A DNA stretch of 64,000 nt from Bacteroidales bacterium UBA5197 (lineage in GTDB: Bacteria > Bacteroidota > Bacteroidia > Bacteroidales > Lentimicrobiaceae). Shown in pieces: positions 32,728 through 40,811 of this stretch. The DNA lies in the NCBI GenBank assembly GCA_002412885.1, contig DHVX01000008.1:1-64000 (forward strand), given 5' to 3'. A program made the translations under genes and the position numbers. The first letter of the stretch is position 1; every line of letters begins with the position of its first letter. Under the pieces are notes generated by a model. That model worked only from the letters and a program-made list of their open reading frames with translations. It searched no databases and was not told the DNA's origin.

Positions 32728-33258
32728 ATGGCGAATCCCGTTGGAATGAATATTGAAGAATTGCTGCTGAGAGAGCAATCAAGAGCAAATACTGATTTTC
32801 TTATTGAAGTTCTGAGTATTAAATCAGAACTCTTTACCGAATTCTGGAGAATTCTGATGTTGAATGAAGATCCCGTCAGCCGAAGATCTGCCTGGGTGGT
32901 GGATTGTTTTACTGAAAATCATCCCGAGTACCTGACCAATAGAATTGAAGAACTTTCCGGGCATCTTCCTTATTTTAAATCTGATGGATTGAAACGCCAC
33001 TCCATGAGAATGCTTTCCAGAAGCAAACTTCTAGCAGTTAATCTTGGAATTTTGGCTGACATTTCATTCAGGTGGCTTCAGTCTCCTGCTGAATCTGTGG
33101 CTGTAAAAATGTATTGCGTTACTATTTTAGAAAGAGTAACGCAGATTTATCCGGAATTTAAATCTGAACTGCGCGACATCATCGAAATTCAACTCAATGA
33201 AGCTACACCGGGTTTCAAAAGTATTGCCAGAAAAGTTTTGAAGAGATTACAGGTATAA
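32728..33258 (+). CDS. Small helical-repeat (HEAT-like) protein of unknown function
   Basis: The 176-residue protein is nearly all alpha helix and resembles HEAT-type repeats: helices of about 15-20 residues such as NTDFLIEVLSIKSELFTEFW, RRSAWVVDCFTENHPEY and ESVAVKMYCVTILERVTQIY. No enzyme motif, signal peptide or membrane segment is present. I prefer ATG 32728 (MANPVG); ATG 32746 is possible, and a TTG at 32698 is in frame but unlikely. Relatives in Bacteroidota are often labelled loosely; I would not infer an enzyme from this sequence. Confidence 0.75.
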   Translation: MANPVGMNIEELLLREQSRANTDFLIEVLSIKSELFTEFWRILMLNEDPVSRRSAWVVDCFTENHPEYLTNRIEELSGHLPYFKSDGLKRHSMRMLSRSKLLAVNLGILADISFRWLQSPAESVAVKMYCVTILERVTQIYPEFKSELRDIIEIQLNEATPGFKSIARKVLKRLQV

Positions 33259-33278
33259 CCTTGTAAATTTAAATTTCA

Positions 33279-33755
33279 CTAAGCCGATAATCCGGATAAT
33301 CCCAACAATCCTGCTCCGAAAATAAGCATGCCGAACAAAATAATTATGTAAAAAGCAATAATTACCAGCATAATGATTCCTACGGTACGAAAATGAAGCT
33401 TCAGGGCATTGAAGGCAAGACTCAGTTGGTCTTCATCTCTGAAAATAAGCGCTTTCTTGATTTTACTGCTGAATTGCATCAGGTAAATAATCGGAAGAAT
33501 GTATATAGCGCTCAATATCAGATAAATAATCCCTAAAAAAGAAGTAGGGTAGGGGGCATTCATTCCCTGATTAAATGCTGGAAGTAAAATCATTACCACC
33601 ACCCCGATTATTGCCATAAAGGCAACTCCTACTATACCAAGTATGCCAAAAAACAATGTCCATTTACGGATTTCATTCAATGAAGTATATGCCACTTCGT
33701 TAAGACGGATTTCTTTGTTTTCTGTAACCATGCTTTCAACATGAGCGTTTTCCAT
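33279..33755 (-). CDS. Membrane protein with three or four hydrophobic segments (DUF5362-like)
   Basis: About 158 residues. A hydrophilic start (MENAHVESMVTENKEIRLNE) is followed by hydrophobic segments at about residues 36-60, 74-94 and 125-155, with a charged stretch (SSKIKKALIFRDEDQLSLAF) in between. The arrangement resembles the DUF5362 family, which has no assigned function. I used the ATG at 33755; the open frame extends to 33791 but crosses the terminator of the next gene upstream. It is convergent with the helical-repeat gene. Confidence 0.65.
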   Translation of the reverse strand: MENAHVESMVTENKEIRLNEVAYTSLNEIRKWTLFFGILGIVGVAFMAIIGVVVMILLPAFNQGMNAPYPTSFLGIIYLILSAIYILPIIYLMQFSSKIKKALIFRDEDQLSLAFNALKLHFRTVGIIMLVIIAFYIIILFGMLIFGAGLLGLSGLSA

Positions 33756-33775
33756 AGAAAATAGTTTTAGGTATA

Positions 33776-33800
33776 AAAAAAAAGGCAGCAAAAAGCTGCC
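33776..33800 (-). terminator. Terminator of the acidic-tail gene
   Basis: GGCAGC (33784-33789) pairs with GCTGCC (33795-33800) around five A. On the minus strand it ends in at least nine T. Confidence 0.88.
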
Positions 33801-33813
33801 AGATTATTACTTG

Positions 33814-34116
33814 TTAATCTTCAGAATCCGTTGAAGGCTCAGAATCTGCGTATGAATCTTCTGATTCTTTTTCGTCATTGATGTCTTCCAATGGATCATC
33901 ATCATTCAGGTTTGCTTTTGTGTCGATTTTAACAGGAACCTTAATCAGATAACTTGCATCTTCGGTATCGACTGTAATGGCATAAAAGAAGTCATCACCC
34001 TTTGTTTTGACTTTGATAACATGATTGGAATAACCCAAAGGATATTTTTTCCTGATGGCCTCCAGTACTTCAGGAGTAACATTGCTATAACTGACAACCA
34101 GGCGCTTTTTGTCCAT
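33814..34116 (-). CDS. Small protein with acidic C-terminal tail, unknown function
   Basis: A 100-residue protein in two parts. Residues 1-68 look like a compact alpha/beta domain (LVVSYSNVTPEVLEAIRKKY ... DFFYAITVDTEDASYLIKV). Residues 70-100 are almost entirely Asp, Glu and Ser. No domain name is recognised. It has its own terminator and is preceded on the minus strand by TATTATTG (one mismatch to the -7 element). A role in protein or nucleic acid interactions is a guess from the acidic tail. Confidence 0.7.
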   Translation of the reverse strand: MDKKRLVVSYSNVTPEVLEAIRKKYPLGYSNHVIKVKTKGDDFFYAITVDTEDASYLIKVPVKIDTKANLNDDDPLEDINDEKESEDSYADSEPSTDSED

Positions 34117-34240
34117 AAAAATTATGTGGTTAAGAAAAAGTTTACAATAATACGACTCTTAAACAAAAAAATAAGCAAACCGTTTGTTAAATTTCTTTAA
34201 AAAAATCAATTTGACGCTGCTAGGCAGAGATTCACTGTTT

Positions 34241-36259
34241 TTAAGAGTCCTTTAGCTTCAGAACAACTGCAGTTCTGTTCGTATTATATATTCTGAGTTC
34301 ATGTCTTCCTGAATCTGAATTTAGCGCTGAAGGATATAATATTTCAGTGTTTATGCGCTCATGACCGCCAGTATCCTTAGAGTCTGAACTCAGAACAACC
34401 TGATATTCACCTTCATGATTAACCGGAAAAGCGTAATCTGCAATACTGTTTGATGGATGGAAATTAAATACAAAAACAAGTTTTGCTCGCTGAAAAACAA
34501 TGGTTTTATTGTTTTCGTCCATTTGCAACTGATTTCCATATTCTTCATCAAAAACAGAGTTATTACGGATCAGGCTGATCATTTTTTTGTCAAATTCTGC
34601 CAAAAATTTGTATTTAAGATCCGGATTGTAGGCAAGAGACCATTGCCGGCGCGCATGTTTATAGCTCCAGTTGTTTCCCTGGCGTGGAAAATCAATCCAT
34701 TCCGGGTGCCCGAATTCATTCCCCATGAAATTAAGATAAGCAACACCTCCTAGAGAAATAGTGAAAAGTCGGATCATTTTATGAAGGGCAATTCCGCGGT
34801 CAACAACCAGATGAGGATCGTTTACATGCATATGGAAATACATTTCCTTATCCATAAGCCAGAAAGCAATTGTTTTATCGCCAACCAGCGCCTGATCGTG
34901 AGATTCAGCGTATGCAATAGTTTTTACGCCAGGTAGTCTGTTGGTCATAACATTCCACATTTCGTAAATGTTCCACTCTTCGTCCTTGTATTCTTTCAGT
35001 AACTTGATCCAGTAATCCGGAATACCCATTCCCAGCCTGAAATCAAAGGAAATACCGCCATCTGATAGGGGAGCAGTCAAGCCTGGCATTCCTGTCACGT
35101 CTTCCGCAATTGTAATCGAACCAGGTGCAATTTTATGTACCAGCATATTCGCCAATTGCAAATATGTGATGGCATCCCATTCAACGCCTTCGCGGAAGTA
35201 CTTTTCGGGTGTGTCAATTGTTTCATTTCCGTGATGAAAATACATCATAGATCCAACACCATCAAACCTGAATCCATCAAAATGAAACTCCTTTAGCCAG
35301 TATTTAACATTGGAAAGCAGAAACTGAAGAACTTCGGTTCGTCCATAATCAAACAGTAGCGAATCCCACTGAGGATGAATACCACGAGATCCGGCATGGA
35401 AGTATTGACTATCGCTGCCATCAAACATATTCAAGCCTTCGTTGATGTTTTTAACGGTGTGAGAATGAACAATATCCATAATCACAGCAATGCCCATATC
35501 ATGGGCAGTGCGGATAAGATTTTTTAAATCTTCAGGGGTGCCGAATCTTGAAGAAGGAGCAAAGAAATTAGAAACATGATAACCAAATGACCCATAGTAG
35601 GGGTGTTCCTGAATTGCCATCAATTGAATGGCATTATAACCCGCTTTCTGAACCCATGGCAGGATTTTCTCAGCAAATTCAATATAGGTGCCAAGTCCTT
35701 CAGTTTCCTGAGCCATACCTACATGACATTCGTAAATAAACAGTTTCTGATCTTTTTTTAATTTAAAACTGTCTTTTTGCCAGTCAAAATCATTAAACCA
35801 AAGCTGTCCCGAGTAATTAAGGGTATCTTCATCCTGTACAACCCGTGTAATGTAAGCGGGTATTCTTGACATAAAACCATTTGCAGCATCAACCCACACT
35901 TTTATCTTACTGCCATGTACAAACTTATCTTTGTAAGCATTATAGTCCAGAAAGATTTCCCAAACGCCGTCTACATTCTTTTTCATGGGATGTGAACTGG
36001 TGTCCCAATTGTTAAAGTCTCCGGCCAGAAACAGCTGATGGGCAGCAGGAGCCCATTCACGGTAGTACCAACCTTTGTCTTTCTTGCTATAATTGATACC
36101 CAGATATTTATAAGCGTCGGCGAATGTCGTTATTGATCCGTAATTTGTTTCAATTTTATCAAGCCTGTCTGTATACCGCTGATATCTTTCTTTTACATCT
36201 TCAATTACAGGAGTTAACCAGGGATCGGTTTTAACTATTCCGGGGATTTTGCTTTTCAT
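34241..36259 (-). CDS. glgB: 1,4-alpha-glucan branching enzyme
   Basis: GlgB introduces alpha-1,6 branches into glycogen. The 672-residue protein has an N-terminal CBM48 domain (YYREWAPAAHQLFLAGDFNN) and a GH13 catalytic barrel with IMDIVHSHTVKN, the nucleophile Asp in FRFDGVGSM, the acid Glu in TIAEDVTGMP and the third Asp in AYAESHDQALVG. A C-terminal beta domain (AKLVFVFNFHPSNS) follows. The motifs correspond to the eukaryote-like GH13 subfamily 8 type of branching enzyme. No other glycogen gene adjoins it; a stand-alone CBM48 protein is encoded 10.6 kb away. Confidence 0.95.
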   Translation of the reverse strand: MKSKIPGIVKTDPWLTPVIEDVKERYQRYTDRLDKIETNYGSITTFADAYKYLGINYSKKDKGWYYREWAPAAHQLFLAGDFNNWDTSSHPMKKNVDGVWEIFLDYNAYKDKFVHGSKIKVWVDAANGFMSRIPAYITRVVQDEDTLNYSGQLWFNDFDWQKDSFKLKKDQKLFIYECHVGMAQETEGLGTYIEFAEKILPWVQKAGYNAIQLMAIQEHPYYGSFGYHVSNFFAPSSRFGTPEDLKNLIRTAHDMGIAVIMDIVHSHTVKNINEGLNMFDGSDSQYFHAGSRGIHPQWDSLLFDYGRTEVLQFLLSNVKYWLKEFHFDGFRFDGVGSMMYFHHGNETIDTPEKYFREGVEWDAITYLQLANMLVHKIAPGSITIAEDVTGMPGLTAPLSDGGISFDFRLGMGIPDYWIKLLKEYKDEEWNIYEMWNVMTNRLPGVKTIAYAESHDQALVGDKTIAFWLMDKEMYFHMHVNDPHLVVDRGIALHKMIRLFTISLGGVAYLNFMGNEFGHPEWIDFPRQGNNWSYKHARRQWSLAYNPDLKYKFLAEFDKKMISLIRNNSVFDEEYGNQLQMDENNKTIVFQRAKLVFVFNFHPSNSIADYAFPVNHEGEYQVVLSSDSKDTGGHERINTEILYPSALNSDSGRHELRIYNTNRTAVVLKLKDS

Positions 36260-36533
36260 TGTTTCTTTATTTAAACTGTGAAGAAAACATGCGCAATGAT
36301 TTTCTGTTCAATTTGTTGTTTGCTATTGACTGATAAATTTAAGGATTTATTTTTGATGAAACAAAACTGAATAATTAATCAAATAAGTTTTCTTTTTATG
36401 CTGATGATTTGCAATTCATTCGAAGACAGTTATTTCTGGGAATAAAACAAAATAATCCTGTCGATAAAAATCAGGCCAAATGTATCATAATTTATATTAT
36501 GTCAAATACCAATTTAGACCCCTGCTCTATCAA
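36260..36533. other. Intergenic region upstream of glgB without recognised features
   Basis: AT-rich DNA between glgB and the next terminator. I found no exact TAnnTTTG match facing glgB, no repeat and no credible small gene. Confidence 0.4.
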
Positions 36534-36563
36534 CAAAAAAGGCCGGTACAAAAACCGGCCTTA
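36534..36563 (-). terminator. Terminator of the TPR-protein gene
   Basis: AAGGCCGGT (36539-36547) pairs with ACCGGCCTT (36554-36562) around ACAAAA; on the minus strand it runs into T. Confidence 0.92.
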
Positions 36564-36580
36564 AGAGTTTTATAAACTGC

Positions 36581-37732
36581 CTATTCAAGAGCACTAAGTT
36601 TGTCGTTGACTTCTTTCATTTTTTCATACATCTGAAGTCTGGTATAAATTTCCTTTAGAGACAGCAGCGTACTTTTATCTTTAGAATCAAGTCTGCTGGC
36701 ATTTTCAAGGAATGGAATTGATTTTTTTAGAATGTCATCAGCCTGAACTTTCAGAGCATCGTATTCTTTAACAGCAGACAACGGAAGTTTATTGGCAGAA
36801 TCAATTACCTGAGCAGCCTCATTTACATAAAGTGCACCAAGGTTATAATTTGCTTCAAAGTAATCAGCATTAAGTTCCACTGCTTTCAGATAAGCTTTTT
36901 CTGCTTGTGCTACATCGCCCATAAGAGCATAGTTCACACCAACAGCATAATGGATGGTTGGATTCTCAGGGTCGGTTTTAATTGCTTCTACCAGATTGGC
37001 CATAGCTTTGTCGTTTTGCTTTGAACTCAGGTAGATATTTGTTTCAGCAATTAACAGATTAAAGTTGTCTGGATATTTTTTACGTCCTTCAATAAGAATT
37101 GCAACAGCAGCAGCGGTATCCCCTTCTTCCATTTGTATGGTAGCCAACGAATTATAAATAAGTGGCTGAGGGTAATTCAATTCTTTAACTTTATTATAAT
37201 AAAGTTTAGCATTGGTGTAATCCTTTGCATTTTCAGCCGAAAGCGCCGCGTTAAACATAGCAAGGGTATCAACGTTACCATATGACTCATTCACTTTTGC
37301 AGATGTTTCAAAAGCAGCAAACGCTGATGCAAAATCAGGAGGCTCGAGTGTGAAGTTTTTTACTCCTTCATTGTAAAACTGTTCGCTTATAATAAACAGA
37401 TTCTGAATAGTTTCGGTGTAAAATTCTTTTTTTTCGTCGAGTTTGAGCATTTGCTGATAAGATTCATAGGCTTTATTAAGAGCATTTTTGTCAAGTGCTT
37501 TAAATGCAGGATTTTCGCTCATATGAATTTTCAGGTAAATATTTCCGCGATAGAACCATGTTTTGGGATCGCTCATGGTACTTGCATCCAAAATGGTAGG
37601 CTCAATATTCTGCATAGCCTTATCAAGTTCTCCTTTTCTGAGATTATTGAAAGCTGTGGTGCGCAGGGCCTTTTGTCCAAATGCCACTGTCACAAATAGA
37701 ATTGCTGTAAGCAGCAGTGTTACTTTCTTCAT
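36581..37732 (-). CDS. Exported tetratricopeptide-repeat protein
   Basis: About 383 residues. A signal peptide (MKKVTLLLTAILFVTVAFGQ) leads into successive TPR-type helix pairs, clearest at LATIQMEEGDTAAAVAILIE, NPTIHYAVGVNYALMGDVAQ and AYLKAVELNADYFEANYNLG. The C-terminus is a helical segment with no motif. Such periplasmic TPR proteins are scaffolds; its partners are unknown. I chose the ATG at 37732, which fits the signal and follows the promoter at 37769-37799; the open frame continues to 37771. It lies 59 bases downstream of gyrA on the same strand. Confidence 0.85.
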   Translation of the reverse strand: MKKVTLLLTAILFVTVAFGQKALRTTAFNNLRKGELDKAMQNIEPTILDASTMSDPKTWFYRGNIYLKIHMSENPAFKALDKNALNKAYESYQQMLKLDEKKEFYTETIQNLFIISEQFYNEGVKNFTLEPPDFASAFAAFETSAKVNESYGNVDTLAMFNAALSAENAKDYTNAKLYYNKVKELNYPQPLIYNSLATIQMEEGDTAAAVAILIEGRKKYPDNFNLLIAETNIYLSSKQNDKAMANLVEAIKTDPENPTIHYAVGVNYALMGDVAQAEKAYLKAVELNADYFEANYNLGALYVNEAAQVIDSANKLPLSAVKEYDALKVQADDILKKSIPFLENASRLDSKDKSTLLSLKEIYTRLQMYEKMKEVNDKLSALE

Positions 37733-37768
37733 TGTTTTAAATTTTGGTTTATGGTTTCTTCCGGTTTG

Positions 37769-37799
37769 CAAATATAAAGTGTTTGTCCTTCTTATACAA
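37769..37799 (-). promoter_or_regulatory. Promoter of the TPR-protein gene, overlapping the end of gyrA
   Basis: On the minus strand TTG (37799-37797) and TATATTTG (37776-37769) are spaced by 20 bases, a near-ideal match. The -33 box lies in the last codons of gyrA, so the gene need not depend on gyrA transcription. Confidence 0.72.
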
Positions 37800-40464
37800 T
37801 TTCCGGGCCATCCTCATCATCTTCGTCTTCTGCTCCGAAGTCATCAGAGAATTCATCGTCTTCCGGCTCTATGATTTCTTCCTCGTCTGAGTCGTCAGTT
37901 TCAGGTTCTTCGGGCAATACCTCCGGTTCGGACTCATTGGAGACTATTTCATCAGAAATGAGTTCAGAGCCTTCTAATGGTTCAGAATCTCCCAATAATT
38001 CTGCTTCTTCTTCCTGATCAACTTCAACCTTTGTTACAGCTGCTATTGAATCGTTATCGCGGAGATTGATAAGTCTGACGCCTTGAGTTGCACGACCCAT
38101 TATTCTTAATTCAGCAACAGCAAGCCTGATGATTAGTCCGGAACGGTTGATAATCATGAGGTCGTCATTGTCGGTTACAGAGTCAATGGAGATTAATTGA
38201 CCGGTTTTATCGGTTACATTGATGGTTTTTACACCTTTCCCTCCCCTATTGGTTATTCTGTAATCATCTAATTTAGAGCGTTTTCCGTATCCATTCTCTG
38301 ATACAACCAATATGTCGGTATTTTCATTGTCAGGACAAATCATACCCACAACCTCATCTTTTACGCCTGCCAGCGTAATTCCTCTGACGCCAGAAGCATT
38401 TCGACCCATAGGGCGAACAACTTTTTCGTTAAATCTGATGGCCCTTCCCGAACGCAATGCCATAATTACTTCGCTATTACCATTTGTAAGACGCGCTTCA
38501 AGTAATTGATCATCTTCCCTGATGGTAATGGCATTTATTCCATTCTGGCGAGGTCTTGAATAAGCTTCAAGTGAGGTTTTTTTGATCACACCTTTACGCG
38601 TGCAAAGAATGATAAAGTTATTATTTATGTATTCCTCATCTTTTAAACTCTTCAGATTGATGAAAGCCCTGACTTTATCATCAGGTTCAATGTTGATTAG
38701 GTTTTGAATGGCTCTGCCTTTTGAGGTTTTGGTTCCTTCAGGAATTTCAAATACCCTCATCCAGAAAACTTTACCTTTCTCAGTAAAGAACAGCATATAA
38801 TTATGCATGGTAGCAACAAACAGATATTCAAGGAAATCAGCGTCTCTGATGTCAGAACCTTTGGCACCGCGTCCTCCTCTGTTTTGCCTGCGATATTCAG
38901 TAAGTGCAGTTCTTTTGATATATCCCATGTGTGAGATGGTAATAACTACATTTTCGTCGGCAATTGTATCTTCAATCTTAAAATCACTGGCTGAATAAAC
39001 AATTTCAGTGCGGGCTTCATCGCCGTAATTCGCTTTTATTTCGAGTAGCTCATTTTTGATGATTTCCATCCTGAGTCCTTCATCTGCAAGAACACTTTTG
39101 TAATACTCGATTTGCTTGAGCAATTCATTGTATTCATCTCTGATTTTGTCACGTTCAAGACCAGTAAGACGCTGCAAACGCATATCAAGAATTGCTCTTG
39201 CCTGCAGTTCTGATAAGTTGAAAGTTTCAATAAGACCATTTCTGGCTTCTTCTGGCGTGCGTGAAGCTCTGATCAGTGCAATAACTTCATCAAGATGATC
39301 AAGTGCAATCAGAATACCTTCCAGAATATGTGCTCGCTTTTCAGCTTCACTGAGTTCAAATCTGGTACGTCTGATAACAACTTCATGCCTGTGCTCGACA
39401 AAGTAATGTATTAACTGTTTTAAATTCAGCAACATAGGCCTGCCTTTGACAAGACATATATTGTTAACACTAAATGAGGTCTGAAGTGCGGTCAGCTGAT
39501 AAAGTTTATTGAGCACTACATTTGTTATTGCATCTCTTTTCAGCTCATAAACTATGCGTAATCCGTTACGATCAGATTCATCTCTGATATCGGAAATGCC
39601 TTCAATTTTTTTATCATTAATCAGGTCAGCGGTTTTTTTAATCATTTCCGCTTTATTTACCTGATAAGGAATAGAGGTAATAATGATGTTCTCTCTGCCA
39701 TTGGGTTCGAGTTCAATCTTACTTTCGCCACGCATAATTATGCGTCCTCTTCCTGTTTCATAGGCATCTTTCACCCCTTCATAACCATAAATAAAACCAC
39801 CTGTCGGAAAGTCAGGTGCTTTTATAAATTTCATCAGTTCAGGTATCGTAATCTCATGATTGTCGATATAAGCAATTACACCATCTATAACTTCGCTCAG
39901 GTTGTGAGGAGGCATATTTGTGGCCATACCAACTGCAATACCGGAAGCTCCATTGATAAGCAGGTTAGGTATTCTTGCAGGAAGCACGGTAGGCTCCTGA
40001 AGCGTATCATCAAAATTGAACTGAAAATCAACTGTATCTTTGTTGATGTCTGCCAGCATTTCTTCGGCAATTTTCCTGAGTCTGGCTTCTGTGTAACGCA
40101 TAGCAGCAGGGCTATCACCGTCAATGGAGCCAAAGTTACCTTGTCCATCTACCAAAGGATATCTGAGAGACCATTCCTGGGCCATTCTCACCATTGCATC
40201 ATAAACCGAGCTGTCGCCATGAGGATGATATTTACCCAACACCTCTCCAACTATTCTGGCGCTTTTTTTGTAAGAACGATTTGAAAATACTCCCAAATCC
40301 AGCATTCCATAAAGTACCCTGCGATGAACTGGTTTTAGTCCGTCGCGAACATCAGGTAAAGCACGCGATACAATTACCGACATAGAATAGTCGATATACG
40401 CTGCCTTCATCTGATTTTCGATGTTTACTTTAATGATTTTTTCTTCACCTGATTGATTTTCCAT
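37792..40464 (-). CDS. gyrA: DNA gyrase subunit A
   Basis: GyrA cuts and rejoins DNA to introduce negative supercoils with GyrB. The 890-residue chain has the breakage-reunion domain (DVRDGLKPVHRRVLYGM, active-site Tyr124 in AAMRYTEARL), the quinolone region GKYHPHGDSSVYDAMVRMAQ with the susceptible Ser and Asp, and a C-terminal beta-pinwheel. The GyrA box is present as QNRGGRGAKG, separating gyrase from ParC. After the pinwheel comes a tail of about 75 residues dominated by Asp and Glu (TDDSDEEEIIEPEDDEF). It begins from a weak TACCTTCG element on the minus strand near 40514-40521. Confidence 0.97.
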   Translation of the reverse strand: MENQSGEEKIIKVNIENQMKAAYIDYSMSVIVSRALPDVRDGLKPVHRRVLYGMLDLGVFSNRSYKKSARIVGEVLGKYHPHGDSSVYDAMVRMAQEWSLRYPLVDGQGNFGSIDGDSPAAMRYTEARLRKIAEEMLADINKDTVDFQFNFDDTLQEPTVLPARIPNLLINGASGIAVGMATNMPPHNLSEVIDGVIAYIDNHEITIPELMKFIKAPDFPTGGFIYGYEGVKDAYETGRGRIIMRGESKIELEPNGRENIIITSIPYQVNKAEMIKKTADLINDKKIEGISDIRDESDRNGLRIVYELKRDAITNVVLNKLYQLTALQTSFSVNNICLVKGRPMLLNLKQLIHYFVEHRHEVVIRRTRFELSEAEKRAHILEGILIALDHLDEVIALIRASRTPEEARNGLIETFNLSELQARAILDMRLQRLTGLERDKIRDEYNELLKQIEYYKSVLADEGLRMEIIKNELLEIKANYGDEARTEIVYSASDFKIEDTIADENVVITISHMGYIKRTALTEYRRQNRGGRGAKGSDIRDADFLEYLFVATMHNYMLFFTEKGKVFWMRVFEIPEGTKTSKGRAIQNLINIEPDDKVRAFINLKSLKDEEYINNNFIILCTRKGVIKKTSLEAYSRPRQNGINAITIREDDQLLEARLTNGNSEVIMALRSGRAIRFNEKVVRPMGRNASGVRGITLAGVKDEVVGMICPDNENTDILVVSENGYGKRSKLDDYRITNRGGKGVKTINVTDKTGQLISIDSVTDNDDLMIINRSGLIIRLAVAELRIMGRATQGVRLINLRDNDSIAAVTKVEVDQEEEAELLGDSEPLEGSELISDEIVSNESEPEVLPEEPETDDSDEEEIIEPEDDEFSDDFGAEDEDDEDGPEIV

Positions 40465-40690
40465 TAGTTAGCTTATTCCGTTTGATCAATTATCATTAAA
40501 CTTTAAAAGTTCACGAAGGTAAGCTTTTTTTAGACTCAATAACCATTTGAAGGTGCCTAATTGCACTGATATTTATGAACAATTGAATGTTTATTATAAA
40601 ACGGCATTGATTTTGATAATCAAATGAAAAAACCGTTATTACAGCTTATTTTTGCAAGGAGAAAATTCGTTTTAAATACTGTTTTTTTCG

Positions 40691-40698
40691 TACTTTTG
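40691..40698 (+). promoter_or_regulatory. -7 element of clpC within the gyrA-clpC intergenic region
   Basis: TACTTTTG at 40691-40698 is an exact -7 match, with TTTA/TTTT near 40671 as a weak -33. TATTTTTG at 40647-40654 is a second candidate. The 347-base region 40465-40811 holds no gene; the clpC leader would be about 110 bases. No CtsR- or HrcA-like operator was recognised. Confidence 0.5.
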
Positions 40699-40811
40699 AA
40701 ATTCTGATCAGAACATAAAACTGCTGATCTTTGTTAATTCAAAATGCTAATAGCGGCTATTAAATATCAATAATATAGCCGGATAGCATTTCACTAAACA
40801 AGCAAATCCGA

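Noticed and set aside
39856..40284. Plus-strand open frame of 142 codons inside gyrA
   Set aside because: Opposite strand of the catalytic region of GyrA, with no independent support.
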